From IMG/VR virus record IMGVR_UViG_3300049460_000193, positions 1 through 22,084 of that record: DNA of 22,084 bases; one strand, given 5' to 3'. The position numbers and the translations under genes are program-made. This document shows positions 1 through 7,359 of this stretch, piece after piece. The stretch comes from a virus. The notes under the pieces are model-generated. The model was not told where the DNA came from and made no database searches. It saw only the letters and a list, made by a program, of their open reading frames with translations. How positions within the stretch are numbered: position 1 is the first letter of the stretch; every line of letters begins with the position of its first letter.

Positions 1-111
1 GTAGACGATCCGGATGTTGGGCAGGTTGAGTTGCGCCTGAATTTCCTTGGCCTTACAGCGGCGCAGAAACAGGCGTTTGGCGGCTTCTTTAACTTCGGTC
101 GAGTAGTACAT
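1..111 (-). CDS. P: Phage terminase large (ATPase) subunit, gpP-like, N-terminal 37 residues only
   Basis: The minus strand opens with ATG at 111 and reads without a stop off the left edge, giving 37 residues that begin MYYSTEVKEAAKRLFLRRCK. This is the characteristic start of P2-type large terminases: a short helix-turn-helix-like region precedes the ATPase domain, which lies outside the window. In P2 this subunit powers packaging of DNA into the prohead together with gpM. It is divergent from the scaffold gene at 275, exactly as P2 genes P and O are arranged. The Walker motifs cannot be seen. No strong Shine-Dalgarno is evident; a short GC hairpin (114-130) lies just upstream of the start. 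Confidence 0.88.
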   Translation of the reverse strand, partial: MYYSTEVKEAAKRLFLRRCKAKEIQAQLNLPNIRIVY

Positions 112-113
112 GG

Positions 114-130
114 GCCGCAGTCTATGCGGC
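114..130. repeat. Short inverted repeat in terminase leader
   Basis: GCCGCA (114-119) and TGCGGC (125-130) are perfect 6-bp inverted arms around GTCTA. On the minus strand the hairpin would sit immediately before the terminase start codon, where it could hold back translation. It is short and could be chance. Confidence 0.35.
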
Positions 131-160
131 GAAAACATCGAAAACGCGAGGTTAAATTCT

Positions 161-195
161 GCGTTTCACCTAGATCGCGAATCTAGGAGAAACGC
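161..195. promoter_or_regulatory. 35-bp dyad in the divergent P/O control region (candidate late activator site)
   Basis: The left arm GCGTTTC-A-CCTAGAT (161-175) and right arm ATCTAGG-A-GAAACGC (181-195) are 15 bp each, with a single mismatch and a 5-base centre. No T-run follows, so it is not a typical terminator. It lies about midway in the 163-bp gap between the divergent terminase and scaffold genes. In P2 both late promoters of this gap need the Ogr/Delta activator, whose sites are dyads upstream of a weak -35. A weak -10-like TATCTT occurs at 232-237. The P2 consensus TGT-N12-ACA is not seen here, so a different activator or repressor is possible. No other gene-like signal is visible in 112-274. 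Confidence 0.5.
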
Positions 196-274
196 GCGAT
201 TGAACCGTTTGTTAGAGGGCGTTCGACTCCATATCTTGGCGGCTCAAATCACCGATTGAGCGCAGTTATCGCCC

Positions 275-1192
275 ATGCCCCGTTCCCTTGTTTCGTTCTG
301 GAAACGTGTCGCCACCAGCGGCACCACCGCCGATGGTCGCGAGATCCTTCCCCAGGAACTGCGCGACATCGCTGAAACCTACAAGCCGTCCAAGTACACG
401 GCGGTGATCTGGTGTGACCACGAGCGCTGGTCTGGTTCTCACGGCACCGTATATGCCGTGCGCTTGGTGGAAGAGGGCGACGACCTGGAGGAGGGGCAAA
501 TTGCCCTGGAAGCCCAGCTCAAGCCCAACGATCGACTGCTGTACCTGAATGACCAGGGCCAAAAGCTGTTCACCAGCATCGAGATCACCCCGAATTTCGC
601 CGGCAGCGGCAAAGCCTATTTGACCGGCCTGGGCGTGACCGATGAACCCGCCAGCCTGGGCACCCAGGAACTCTACTTTTCGAAGAAAACCCACAAAGAC
701 GCCTTTTACGCCGCGTCCGTTGAGCTGGGCTCCTTTGAAGAGGAACCCCAGGGCGAAGTGGGCAAGCTGATTGGCTTGCTCACCGGCCTATTCAAGCGCT
801 TCGCAGTGGACACCGAGCCCGCCGTACCCACCACCCCAACCGAGAGCAAACCCCCAATGGATGAAGCTACAGCAACGGCCTTGAAAGCCCTGCTGGCTCA
901 ATTGCTGATTGTCGCTGCCGGCATTCAGGCTGTAATTGAGCCCGTCGCTGAAGAGGCCCCCGAGCCCGACGCCGCGCCGATCGACGACGTGCAAGCCGCT
1001 GTCGACGGCATCGTGACCACCGCCGAAGAAGAGCGCGAGTTCAGCCGCAATGGCGGTGCCACGAACAAAACCCTGCTCGCCAGCATGGCCGCTCTACAGA
1101 AGCAGTTCACCGCACTGCAGAACACCACCACCGGTCGCCCGCTGCCGCGCAATCCCGGCCCGGTAACCACCACCAAACCACGGGTGCTCTGA
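275..1192 (+). CDS. O: Capsid scaffolding protein and maturation protease, gpO-like
   Basis: A 305-residue protein that builds the internal scaffold of the prohead and cuts capsid components during maturation. The N-terminal protease domain (about residues 1-140) aligns with P2 gpO. D20, H49 and S101 (in FTSIEITPNF) match the positions of the known P2 Asp/His/Ser triad, and the block GLGVTDEPASLGT is shared. The C-terminal part is acidic and Ala/Glu-rich, with a helical stretch near residues 190-285 fitting the scaffold role. P2 gpO is about 284 residues, so the length is normal. The ATG at 275 is chosen because the protein starts MPRSLVSFWKR, like family members, although its Shine-Dalgarno is weak. 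It is the first gene of the rightward late block and is separated by one base from the capsid gene. Confidence 0.93.
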   Translation: MPRSLVSFWKRVATSGTTADGREILPQELRDIAETYKPSKYTAVIWCDHERWSGSHGTVYAVRLVEEGDDLEEGQIALEAQLKPNDRLLYLNDQGQKLFTSIEITPNFAGSGKAYLTGLGVTDEPASLGTQELYFSKKTHKDAFYAASVELGSFEEEPQGEVGKLIGLLTGLFKRFAVDTEPAVPTTPTESKPPMDEATATALKALLAQLLIVAAGIQAVIEPVAEEAPEPDAAPIDDVQAAVDGIVTTAEEEREFSRNGGATNKTLLASMAALQKQFTALQNTTTGRPLPRNPGPVTTTKPRVL

Positions 1193-1193
1193 C

Positions 1194-2216
1194 ATGGCCC
1201 GTTCTCTCAGCGCCTACGGCGCGCAAATGTACGCAAAATTGCAGCTCGCGATCGCCGAAACCTACGGTGTCGAGCTGTCCAGCAAGATGTTCAACGTCGA
1301 ACCGTCGGTCGCCCAGGAGCTGAACGACGCCATCACCGCCAAGTCGGATTTCCTTTCTCGCATCAACGTCCTCGGCGTGACCGAGATCAAGGGCGAGAAG
1401 GTGTTCATTGGTGTTTCTGGCCCGGTCACCGGCCGCACCAATACCAAGACCACCGATCGCGAAGCCAAGGACGCTTCGGAGCTGGACCACACGACCTACG
1501 AATTGTCCTCGACCGAGTCCGACGTAGGTCTGCCGTACGCCAAGATTGATGCCTGGGCCAAGTTCCCGGACTTCCATCAGAAGTACTCCGCAGCGGTCCA
1601 GAAACAGATTGCCCTGGATCGCATCATGGTCGGTTTCCACGGCACTCACGCGGCCGTGCAGACCGATATCGACGCCTATCCAATGCTCCAGGACGTGAAC
1701 AAAGGCTGGCTGCAGCAGTTGCGCGATCAAGCGCCGCAGCAGGTGCTCAAGGAAGGCGTGGCGGGTTCTGGCAAGGTCAAACTGGGCGCCGGTGGCGACT
1801 ATGCGAACCTCGACGCCCTGGTGCACGACACCAAGCAAATGGTGGACGAACGTCTGCGTGATGGCGGCGACCTGGTGGCGATCATCGGTAGCGATTTGCT
1901 CGCCGCCGACAAGGCAAAGCTGTACGCCAAACAGGGCGATACCCCGACCGAGAAAGAACGCATCGAAGAGGCCCAAGTCATCGAGACCTACGGCGGCCTG
2001 CCGAGCTTCAGCGTGCCGTTCTTCCCGGTCAACGCCGTGCTGGTCACCAGCTGGGACAACCTGTCGATCTACTTCCAGGATTCCAGCTGGCGTAAGCAGA
2101 CGGTCGACAACCCGAAACGTTCCCGTGTCGAGGACTACAACAGCCGCAACGAAGGTTACGTGATCGAGCAGTTGGAGAAGATCGCTCTGACCGAGAACGT
2201 GGAGCTGTTGGCGTGA
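1194..2216 (+). CDS. N: Major capsid protein, gpN-like
   Basis: A 340-residue HK97-fold shell protein of the P2 gpN family (P2: 357). Shared landmarks include NVEPSV near residue 34, SDFLSRINV, the GEKVFIGVSG region, YPMLQDVNKGWLQ, GGDYANLDALV and the C-terminal NPKRSRVEDYNSRNEGYVIE. In P2 about 31 N-terminal residues are removed by gpO. Here the segment before NVEPSV has the same length, so similar processing is likely. The gene sits between scaffold and small terminase, as in P2, and its TGA overlaps the GTG start of the next gene. Confidence 0.95.
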   Translation: MARSLSAYGAQMYAKLQLAIAETYGVELSSKMFNVEPSVAQELNDAITAKSDFLSRINVLGVTEIKGEKVFIGVSGPVTGRTNTKTTDREAKDASELDHTTYELSSTESDVGLPYAKIDAWAKFPDFHQKYSAAVQKQIALDRIMVGFHGTHAAVQTDIDAYPMLQDVNKGWLQQLRDQAPQQVLKEGVAGSGKVKLGAGGDYANLDALVHDTKQMVDERLRDGGDLVAIIGSDLLAADKAKLYAKQGDTPTEKERIEEAQVIETYGGLPSFSVPFFPVNAVLVTSWDNLSIYFQDSSWRKQTVDNPKRSRVEDYNSRNEGYVIEQLEKIALTENVELLA

Positions 2217-2932
2217 GCCTGGCCCTGGCGCACAAGCGCCGAGTCCTGGCCGTGGGTGTTGCTGCAGCGGTAGCTCTATCCGGCGCAGCCACGGCGTACA
2301 CCCCAGCCGACGCCTTGAGCAGCCCGGCCAATGCCCGGAAGCACCTGCTGCTGCAGGAAGCGGCGCTGGACGTGGATCTGGAGCGCCTGAGCGCGCTCAA
2401 GAACTTGGCCAGCAAACAGGCGCTCAAGCGTGACGAGCTGCTGCCCAAGTACCAGGACTACGTCCAGCGCTACTGCGAATCGGAGTTGAACTTTCCGAAC
2501 CGCGTTGTGGTGCAAGTGATGGTCTGGCTGTTCGACACCGCGCAGTTCGAGGACGCACTGGAACTGGCGGACTACCTGATCGAGCAGGGGCAACAGATGC
2601 CGGAGCGCTTCAAGCGCCGCGATATCCAGACCTTTGTCGCGGATGCCGTCATCGAGTGGGCTTACACCGAATACAACGCCACCCGCAGCCCGGAGCCGTA
2701 CCTGTCCGACCTGCTGCCACGCGTGGACGGCGAATGGGACCTGACGGAGCAGATCCCGAGCAAGTACCACAAGTTGATCGGCATTCGCGCCCAGGACGCT
2801 CAGGAGTGGGAAACCGCGATCAAGCATCTTGAGCGTTCCACCGTGTTGTACGCGAAGGCTGGCAACGAAACCCGCCTCGAGAAGTGCCGCAAGGCATTGG
2901 CAAAACAACAGGCCACAACGGCCTCCGAATAA
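2213..2932 (+). CDS. M: Terminase small (endonuclease) subunit, gpM-like
   Basis: A 239-residue protein of the P2 gpM family, which partners the large terminase and cuts at cos in P2-type packaging. Recognisable features are the basic N-terminus, the helical core with LKRDELLPKYQDYV (compare KKRELLPFWLPWV in P2), VQVMVWLFDTAQFEDALELADYLIEQGQQMP, and a C-terminal helix-repeat part with HLERSTVLYAKAGNETRLEK. The start is a GTG overlapping the capsid stop (GTGA), implying translational coupling. Ninety-seven bases separate it from the next start, the longest gap inside the head block. Confidence 0.92.
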   Translation: MSLALAHKRRVLAVGVAAAVALSGAATAYTPADALSSPANARKHLLLQEAALDVDLERLSALKNLASKQALKRDELLPKYQDYVQRYCESELNFPNRVVVQVMVWLFDTAQFEDALELADYLIEQGQQMPERFKRRDIQTFVADAVIEWAYTEYNATRSPEPYLSDLLPRVDGEWDLTEQIPSKYHKLIGIRAQDAQEWETAIKHLERSTVLYAKAGNETRLEKCRKALAKQQATTASE

Positions 2933-3029
2933 CCGACTACCCCCCCAGCGGGGACCTGTGGAAGTGAGCCGCCCATTTATGGACCGTCCCACTGAAAACA
3001 GGCTCCCCGCCCTATTCGAGTGGCCAGCA

Positions 3030-3491
3030 ATGAGCTTTTCCGGGAAACCCACGACCTTTGTGGAACAGGCGATCGAGAACGACGGCTTCTGGCCGGACCT
3101 CTCCGTGACCGAGTTCCAGAAGGGTTACCGCCTACCGGCGGAGCACCTGGTCGAGATGCTGGTCATCAACCTGACTACCGCGATGACCGAGGTCAATCAC
3201 GACCTGGCCAAGTTAAAAGCGCGCTGGCAGGACGCTGGAGTGTCAAGCGTTGAGTCAGCAGACACCACCGTCCTGCCGGAGCGCACCTTTCAAGCCGCGA
3301 CCTACAAGCGCGCTGTGTATTGCCGTGCCAAAGCCAGCTTGCTCCCAGAGTTCGCTGCGGTTGTTCGACGGGAAAGCGCCGAGAACCTGGGCAAAGAAGC
3401 ACCCGAGCGCAAGGAGTCTTTTCTCGAGTTCAGTCAGCAGGCCGTCCGCTCGCTGCAGGGCCGTGGCCGCATCACGGCGGCACTGCTGTGA
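3030..3491 (+). CDS. L: Head completion/stabilisation protein, gpL-like
   Basis: A 153-residue protein of the P2 gpL family, which joins and stabilises the filled head. Typical features are FWPDLSVTEFQKGYRLP near the N-terminus, the helix with NHDLAKLKARW, and the middle TYKRAVYCRAKASLLPEF that parallels FYYERAVCAMATASLYERY in P2. ATG 3030 (MSFSGKP) is chosen because composition upstream looks non-coding. An in-frame ATG at 2979 would give 170 residues, close to P2's 169, and cannot be excluded. The reading frame also stays open back to 2829 inside gpM, which is a shadow. The TGA overlaps the GTG of the next gene. Confidence 0.85.
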   Translation: MSFSGKPTTFVEQAIENDGFWPDLSVTEFQKGYRLPAEHLVEMLVINLTTAMTEVNHDLAKLKARWQDAGVSSVESADTTVLPERTFQAATYKRAVYCRAKASLLPEFAAVVRRESAENLGKEAPERKESFLEFSQQAVRSLQGRGRITAALL

Positions 3492-3934
3492 TCAAACTCC
3501 GCGCCCTGACCACCTACCTGATCGAACGCCGCCTGGTCGAGGCTGAACAGCTCGACAGCTGGACCGACCAGGTGAATCTGGAACTGATCTGGAAGCCCGA
3601 CGTCGGCGGCATGCGCATGGGTGACATGCGCTACAGCGCCACGATCGCCCTGGAGCGTTTCGCCGATCACCCGGGGCGTCTGATGGCGTTGGTTGGCAGT
3701 TGGCTCGAGAGCAACGACCAGGACCGCGACGATCTGCCAGCGGCGAAGTTCGACATCACCATGCTCGACAACGACCTGGCCGACGTGGACATCACCCTCG
3801 AGTTCATCGAGCCCCAGTACCTGGCCGAGGATTCCACCGGCGAGATCCTGGCGTTCGGTAAGACCTGGTCGTTCGTGCCGTTTGACCTCTGGGTTGCCGA
3901 GCACGGCGAGGTGTCCAGCCATGGCCGGTCGTAG
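3488..3934 (+). CDS. R: Tail completion protein, gpR-like
   Basis: A 148-residue member of the P2 gpR tail completion family, needed to finish the head-proximal end of the contractile tail. It starts at a GTG that overlaps the gpL stop (GTGA) and reads VIKLRALTTYLIERRLVEAE. The central part, with RYSATIALERFADHP, LVGSWLESNDQDR and FDITMLDNDLADVDITLEFIE, has the family layout of strands for an acidic tail terminator. The reading frame is open further upstream inside gpL, but overlap, family length (P2: 155) and the residues support 3488. It overlaps gpS by 14 bases. Confidence 0.85.
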   Translation: MIKLRALTTYLIERRLVEAEQLDSWTDQVNLELIWKPDVGGMRMGDMRYSATIALERFADHPGRLMALVGSWLESNDQDRDDLPAAKFDITMLDNDLADVDITLEFIEPQYLAEDSTGEILAFGKTWSFVPFDLWVAEHGEVSSHGRS

Positions 3935-4604
3935 CACCTTCGAGCTCGATGCTCGGGGCTACCTGGGCGTGCGCGAGCAACTGGCCTTGCTGAGCCTGCC
4001 GCCGCAGCTGCGACGCCGTCTGCTGAACAACGTGACCAAGCGCGTGCGGACGATGAGCCGCAAGCGCGTGCGCGATCAGCAGAACCTGGACGGTACGCCG
4101 TTCGAGGAACGCAAAGGCTCGGGCAAAGGCAAAAAGAAGATGGAAGCGGGGCTGGCCAAGCTGATGTTGGTCACCCGCGTCAGCGCCGATGAAGCCGAAC
4201 TGGGCTGGCGTAACGCCCTGACCAGTTGGGTCGCGGCTCAGCAACATAACGGCGTCAGCGAGCGCCGCACGGCTGCCCAGATGAAGCGCTGGAACAACGT
4301 TCCCGCCGGCCTGGCCGCCACTGACAAGCAGGCAAAACGGCTGCGCCGCCTGGGCTTCAAGGTCCGCCAGGAAGGCAAAAAGACCCTGACCCGGCCGTCG
4401 GTGGCCTGGATTCAAGAACACGTGAACTACGCCAAAGCGGGGCTGCTGATCCGCATTTTGGACGACGAAAAAACCGAGAGTAGCGGCGCGCAGAGCTGGG
4501 AAATCACCTTGCCGAAGCGCCAGTTCATCGGCGTCAGCACCGAACGAGACACTGGCTTGCTGCTGAACCAGGTGCTCCAACAAATCCTTAATTCTCCCCG
4601 CTAG
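3921..4604 (+). CDS. S: Phage virion morphogenesis / tail completion protein, gpS-like
   Basis: A 227-residue basic protein of the gpS family (phage virion morphogenesis), acting at tail completion with gpR. The N-terminal part has RRRLLNNVTKRVRTMSRKRVRDQQNLDGTPFEER, the conserved core in which short phage proteins carry a run of Arg/Lys and then DG-x-P-(F/W). It is clearly longer than P2 gpS (150 residues). The extra C-terminal part includes KTLTRPSVAWIQEHVNYAKAGLLIRIL and KRQFIGVSTERD; the RQFIGVS-like ending is common in the broader family. ATG 3921 (MAGRSTFEL) is chosen although the frame stays open from 3693 within gpR. Confidence 0.85.
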   Translation: MAGRSTFELDARGYLGVREQLALLSLPPQLRRRLLNNVTKRVRTMSRKRVRDQQNLDGTPFEERKGSGKGKKKMEAGLAKLMLVTRVSADEAELGWRNALTSWVAAQQHNGVSERRTAAQMKRWNNVPAGLAATDKQAKRLRRLGFKVRQEGKKTLTRPSVAWIQEHVNYAKAGLLIRILDDEKTESSGAQSWEITLPKRQFIGVSTERDTGLLLNQVLQQILNSPR

Positions 4605-4615
4605 CGAGGCACTGC

Positions 4616-5731
4616 ATGGCACTCGGCAAAGTCAGCGTAAACAATCTCAATCTGGGCCAAGGTGCCGTGACTGAGATCGAACGCTATTTCCTTTTCATCG
4701 GCACTGGCGCGAAAAACGTCGGCCAGCTGCTCGCCCTGAACACCGACAGCGACCTTGACAGCGCCCTGGGCATTCCCGCGAGTGATCTGAAGACCCAGAT
4801 CACCGCTGCACGCCTCAACGGTGGCGATCGCTGGGCGTGCCTGGCCGCTCCAATCAATGCAGACGGCGAATGGTCCGAAGCCCTGGAAAAGGCCCAGCAA
4901 CAAGGCTTTTCCGTCGAGTCAGTAGTGATCACCACACCGGTAACCGCCGGTGCTCAACTGTCGGCCATGCATGACGCGGCCGTGGCACTGAACAACACCT
5001 ACGGCCGCCGCGCTTTTGTCATAGCGGCGAGTGCCGGTATCACTTCCCAGCAGACCTGGGCGGAATACCTGCTCGAGCAGAAGGCAATCACCACCGGCCT
5101 GGCTGCGCCGCGTGTCCTGGCTGTGCCGCAATTGCACGGCAATGACCTGGGCGTCTTGGCCGGTCGCTTGGCCAACGCCGCAATGAGCATTGCTGACAGT
5201 CCGATGCGTGTGGCGTCCGGTGCGCTGCTGGGCTTAGGCCCCGTTCCGACCGACAAAGAAAACGTGCCATTGCCGTCCGCGATCCGCGCCGAACTGGATA
5301 CCGCGCGCTTCTCCGTGTCGCAGACCTACCCCGATTACCCGGGCGTGTTCTGGGGCGACGGCAACATGCTCGACGCGCCGGCGAGCGACTTCCAGGTAGT
5401 CGAGTACCTGCGCCTGGCGGATAAGGCTGCCCGCCAGGTTCGTCCGCTATTGATCCGTCGTGTCGGCGATCGCCGCCTGAACAACACGCCCAACAGCATG
5501 GCCGCCGCGATCAGCGCGTTCATGAGGCCACTTCGCCAGATGGCCAAGTCCACCACCTTCGCCGGCCAGGTGTCCCCGGGTGAGATCGAATCGCCCCAGG
5601 ACGGCGACATCGTCCTGGTGTGGCACAGCAAAACCAAGGTCGAGATCTACATCAAGATCCGCCCGCTCAACTGCCCGAAAGACCTGACGGCCAACATCGC
5701 CCTCGACCTTTCTGACGACAACCAGGAGTAG
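4616..5731 (+). CDS. Contractile tail sheath protein (DUF2586-like)
   Basis: A 371-residue protein that I recognise as the DUF2586 type, the sheath of HP1/K139-like and many Pseudomonas prophage tails. It occupies the position of P2 FI but is not obviously FI-like in sequence. The N-terminus MALGKVSVNNLNLGQGAVTEIE fits a sheath handshake strand. The C-terminal third, from FMRPLRQM to VWHSKTKVEIYIKIRPLNCPKDLTANIALD, matches the conserved sheath C-terminal domain that carries the polymer contacts. A GAGG Shine-Dalgarno lies 7-8 bases upstream. It is followed five bases later by the tube gene, as expected for a sheath/tube pair. Confidence 0.85.
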   Translation: MALGKVSVNNLNLGQGAVTEIERYFLFIGTGAKNVGQLLALNTDSDLDSALGIPASDLKTQITAARLNGGDRWACLAAPINADGEWSEALEKAQQQGFSVESVVITTPVTAGAQLSAMHDAAVALNNTYGRRAFVIAASAGITSQQTWAEYLLEQKAITTGLAAPRVLAVPQLHGNDLGVLAGRLANAAMSIADSPMRVASGALLGLGPVPTDKENVPLPSAIRAELDTARFSVSQTYPDYPGVFWGDGNMLDAPASDFQVVEYLRLADKAARQVRPLLIRRVGDRRLNNTPNSMAAAISAFMRPLRQMAKSTTFAGQVSPGEIESPQDGDIVLVWHSKTKVEIYIKIRPLNCPKDLTANIALDLSDDNQE

Positions 5732-5736
5732 CCCCC

Positions 5737-6189
5737 ATGACCGCACGTATTGGCGGCAAGAACTTCGACGTGAACCTGGGCGACCTGCAGGTACACGTCG
5801 ACAACATCACCCTCGACATCACCGACAACACCGCCGTGGCGCAGAGCAAAGGCGTGCCCAACGGGCACGTCGACGGCGACGTCTCGGCCAGCGGCGAGAT
5901 GGAATTCGACACCAGCAACTTCAACCTGCTGATTGAGTCCGCCCGATCGGCCGGGAGCTTTCGCAAGCTGGACACCTTCGACGTGGTGTTCTTCGCGGCT
6001 GCAGGCGATGAGGAGCTGCGCGTCGAAGCCTTCGGCTGCAAGTTGAAGGTCTCCAGTCTGCTGGCCATCGATCCCAAGGGCGGTGAGAAGTCCAAGCACA
6101 AGGTGCCGTTCGACGTCACCAGTCCGGACTTCATCCGCATCAACGGCGTGCCGTACCTGGACGCTACCGAGATCGAGGGCCTGCGCTGA
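5737..6189 (+). CDS. Tail tube protein (DUF2597-like)
   Basis: A 150-residue beta-rich protein of the DUF2597 type found directly after DUF2586 sheaths. By position and family it is the inner tail tube through which DNA passes. The layout is strand-rich: FDVNLGDLQVHVDNITLDITDN, then a GHVDGDVSASGEMEFDTSNFNLL stretch, and the ending KVPFDVTSPDFIRINGVPYLD, which resembles tube subunits. A clear AGGAG Shine-Dalgarno (5725-5729) overlaps the end of the sheath gene. Its TGA shares one base with the next ATG (TGATG). Confidence 0.85.
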   Translation: MTARIGGKNFDVNLGDLQVHVDNITLDITDNTAVAQSKGVPNGHVDGDVSASGEMEFDTSNFNLLIESARSAGSFRKLDTFDVVFFAAAGDEELRVEAFGCKLKVSSLLAIDPKGGEKSKHKVPFDVTSPDFIRINGVPYLDATEIEGLR

Positions 6190-6401
6190 TGGTGTGCCCG
6201 TTCGACCGTGCCCAGGCGCTGGAGCAACGCCAGCGTGACCAGGCGATCGCGGCCCAGCTCGCCCAGGTGCGCCCGATCGGGCCAAGCCGGACCCACTGCC
6301 TGGACTGTGAAAACCCGATTCCCGAGAAGCGCCGTGCCCTGGGCGGAAAAGTCCGCTGCACGCCCTGCGAGTCTCTTTCCGAGAAAGGACAACGCCGATG
6401 A
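6189..6401 (+). CDS. TraR/DksA-type C4 zinc finger protein
   Basis: A 70-residue protein with four cysteines, C37, C40, C57 and C60, spaced C-x2-C-x16-C-x2-C within HCLDCENPIPEKRRAL and VRCTPCES. This is the DksA/TraR zinc finger, preceded by an alpha-helical, Gln/Arg-rich N-terminus. TraR-type proteins bind the RNA polymerase secondary channel and mimic DksA plus ppGpp. A helix of about 28 residues is available here for that, with D6 and D17 as the only acidic tip-like residues visible. Small members are common in the lysis/tail region of P2-like prophages, where their targets are unknown. The gene is coupled to both neighbours (TGATG and ATGA). Confidence 0.85.
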   Translation: MVCPFDRAQALEQRQRDQAIAAQLAQVRPIGPSRTHCLDCENPIPEKRRALGGKVRCTPCESLSEKGQRR

Positions 6402-6790
6402 GCCTCATCACCTGGCCGCACTTCGCCGCGGCTGAATTGCGCTGCAAATGCGGCAAATGCAACAGCACCGGCGCCGAGATGGATCCGGCGTTTATGGCCG
6501 AGCTCGTGACCCTGCGTCAGCAGTTTGGCCGGCCGATGGCGCTGAGTAGCGCCTACCGCTGCCCGAAGCACCCGGTGGAAGTGAACAAACCTGCACCAGG
6601 TGAGCACTGCACCGGCCTGGCCGTTGACGTGCGCTGCAGGGGCGAAGACGCCGTGCAGATCCTGCGCCTGGCGATGAACTTGAAGTTCACCCGCTTCGGC
6701 ATCAGCCAGCGCGGCAATGCCCGTTTCCTACACCTGGGCATGGCGCCGGCCGGTGGCCGATTCCCCAGCCCTGCGATCTGGAGCTACTGA
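6398..6790 (+). CDS. M15-family D-Ala-D-Ala carboxypeptidase-like endolysin
   Basis: A 130-residue peptidase M15A-like protein, probably the endolysin that cuts peptidoglycan stem peptides at lysis. Candidate zinc ligands are H70 (GEHCTGLAVDV), D77 and H112 (FLHLGM), with the substrate-binding SAYR motif at residues 51-54. This is the full arrangement expected for the family. An N-terminal cysteine cluster (C16, C18, C21) is seen in related phage proteins. There is no signal peptide, so export would require a holin or similar. ATGA overlap with the zinc finger gene shows coupling. No muramidase of the P2 gpK type is present. Confidence 0.88.
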   Translation: MSLITWPHFAAAELRCKCGKCNSTGAEMDPAFMAELVTLRQQFGRPMALSSAYRCPKHPVEVNKPAPGEHCTGLAVDVRCRGEDAVQILRLAMNLKFTRFGISQRGNARFLHLGMAPAGGRFPSPAIWSY

Positions 6791-7006
6791 ATGTCCCGAC
6801 TGTTGATTGTTGCCGTGTTCACCGTCGTCGCCCTGGTCGGCTGCGCGCTCAGCGAAACGCACAACGTTGTGGCGCGCAGTGCCTCAACGTTGGTGGCGTT
6901 GTACTGCAAAGCCCCGGAAACGGGCCGCGTGTTGCTGCGTGCGCAGATCGCCAATGACACCGCACCGAACAAGATCCGCGTGGAGTGCCCCGCCGATGCC
7001 CTTTAA
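6791..7006 (+). CDS. Small predicted lipoprotein in the lysis cassette
   Basis: A 71-residue protein with a lipoprotein signal: R3, a hydrophobic core (residues 4-16) and the lipobox L-V-G-C with C18. The mature part is about 54 residues and has two further cysteines (in LYCKAP and RVECPA) that might form a disulphide in the periplasm. The gene begins directly after the endolysin stop and overlaps the DUF1353 gene by 11 bases. By place and topology it could be an outer-membrane spanin subunit, but it lacks the proline-rich stretch usual in Rz1 proteins. The function is therefore not settled. Confidence 0.7.
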   Translation: MSRLLIVAVFTVVALVGCALSETHNVVARSASTLVALYCKAPETGRVLLRAQIANDTAPNKIRVECPADAL

Positions 7007-7358
7007 AAGCTCGCTGGTCGTGAAGGCGGTGATGGGCACCAAGCAGTGGCAGTTGGTGCGGCCGCTGATGTACCTGACCACTCGCAACCAGTGGGTGACT
7101 GTGCCGCAGTGCTACCGCACCGACCTGGCCAGCGTGCCCCGGCCGGTTTGGTGGCTGATCCCGCGTGACGATGAATGTGCCCGCCGGCCTTCGGTGGTGC
7201 ATGACTTCATTTACACCAACGCCACTGACCGATTCACCAAGGCCGAAGCCGACCAGGTGTTTTACGACGCCCTGCTCGAGGAGGGCATGCCCAAGCCTTT
7301 GGCCTGGCTGATGTACACCGCCGTCCGGATTGGCGGCCGTGGCAACTGGAGCGCATGA
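6996..7358 (+). CDS. DUF1353-like phage protein
   Basis: A 120-residue protein with the two hallmark motifs of DUF1353: TDLASVP (residues 42-48) and VVHDFIY (HD at 69-70). The family is common in tailed phages next to lysis and tail genes. Its role is unproven, but the conserved His-Asp and Thr-Asp residues suggest a small hydrolase or metal site. The start MPFKSSLVV at 6996 lies inside the lipoprotein gene; the longer open frame back to 6807 is a shadow of that gene. It ends one base before the start of the next gene. Confidence 0.8.
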   Translation: MPFKSSLVVKAVMGTKQWQLVRPLMYLTTRNQWVTVPQCYRTDLASVPRPVWWLIPRDDECARRPSVVHDFIYTNATDRFTKAEADQVFYDALLEEGMPKPLAWLMYTAVRIGGRGNWSA

Positions 7359-7359
7359 A

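Noticed and set aside
161-195. Rho-independent terminator
   Set aside because: The dyad has no T-run on either side and sits upstream of two divergent genes.
2829-3029. Longer gpL starting inside gpM
   Set aside because: The extra N-terminus is a shadow of gpM; family alignment starts near 3030 (or at most 2979).
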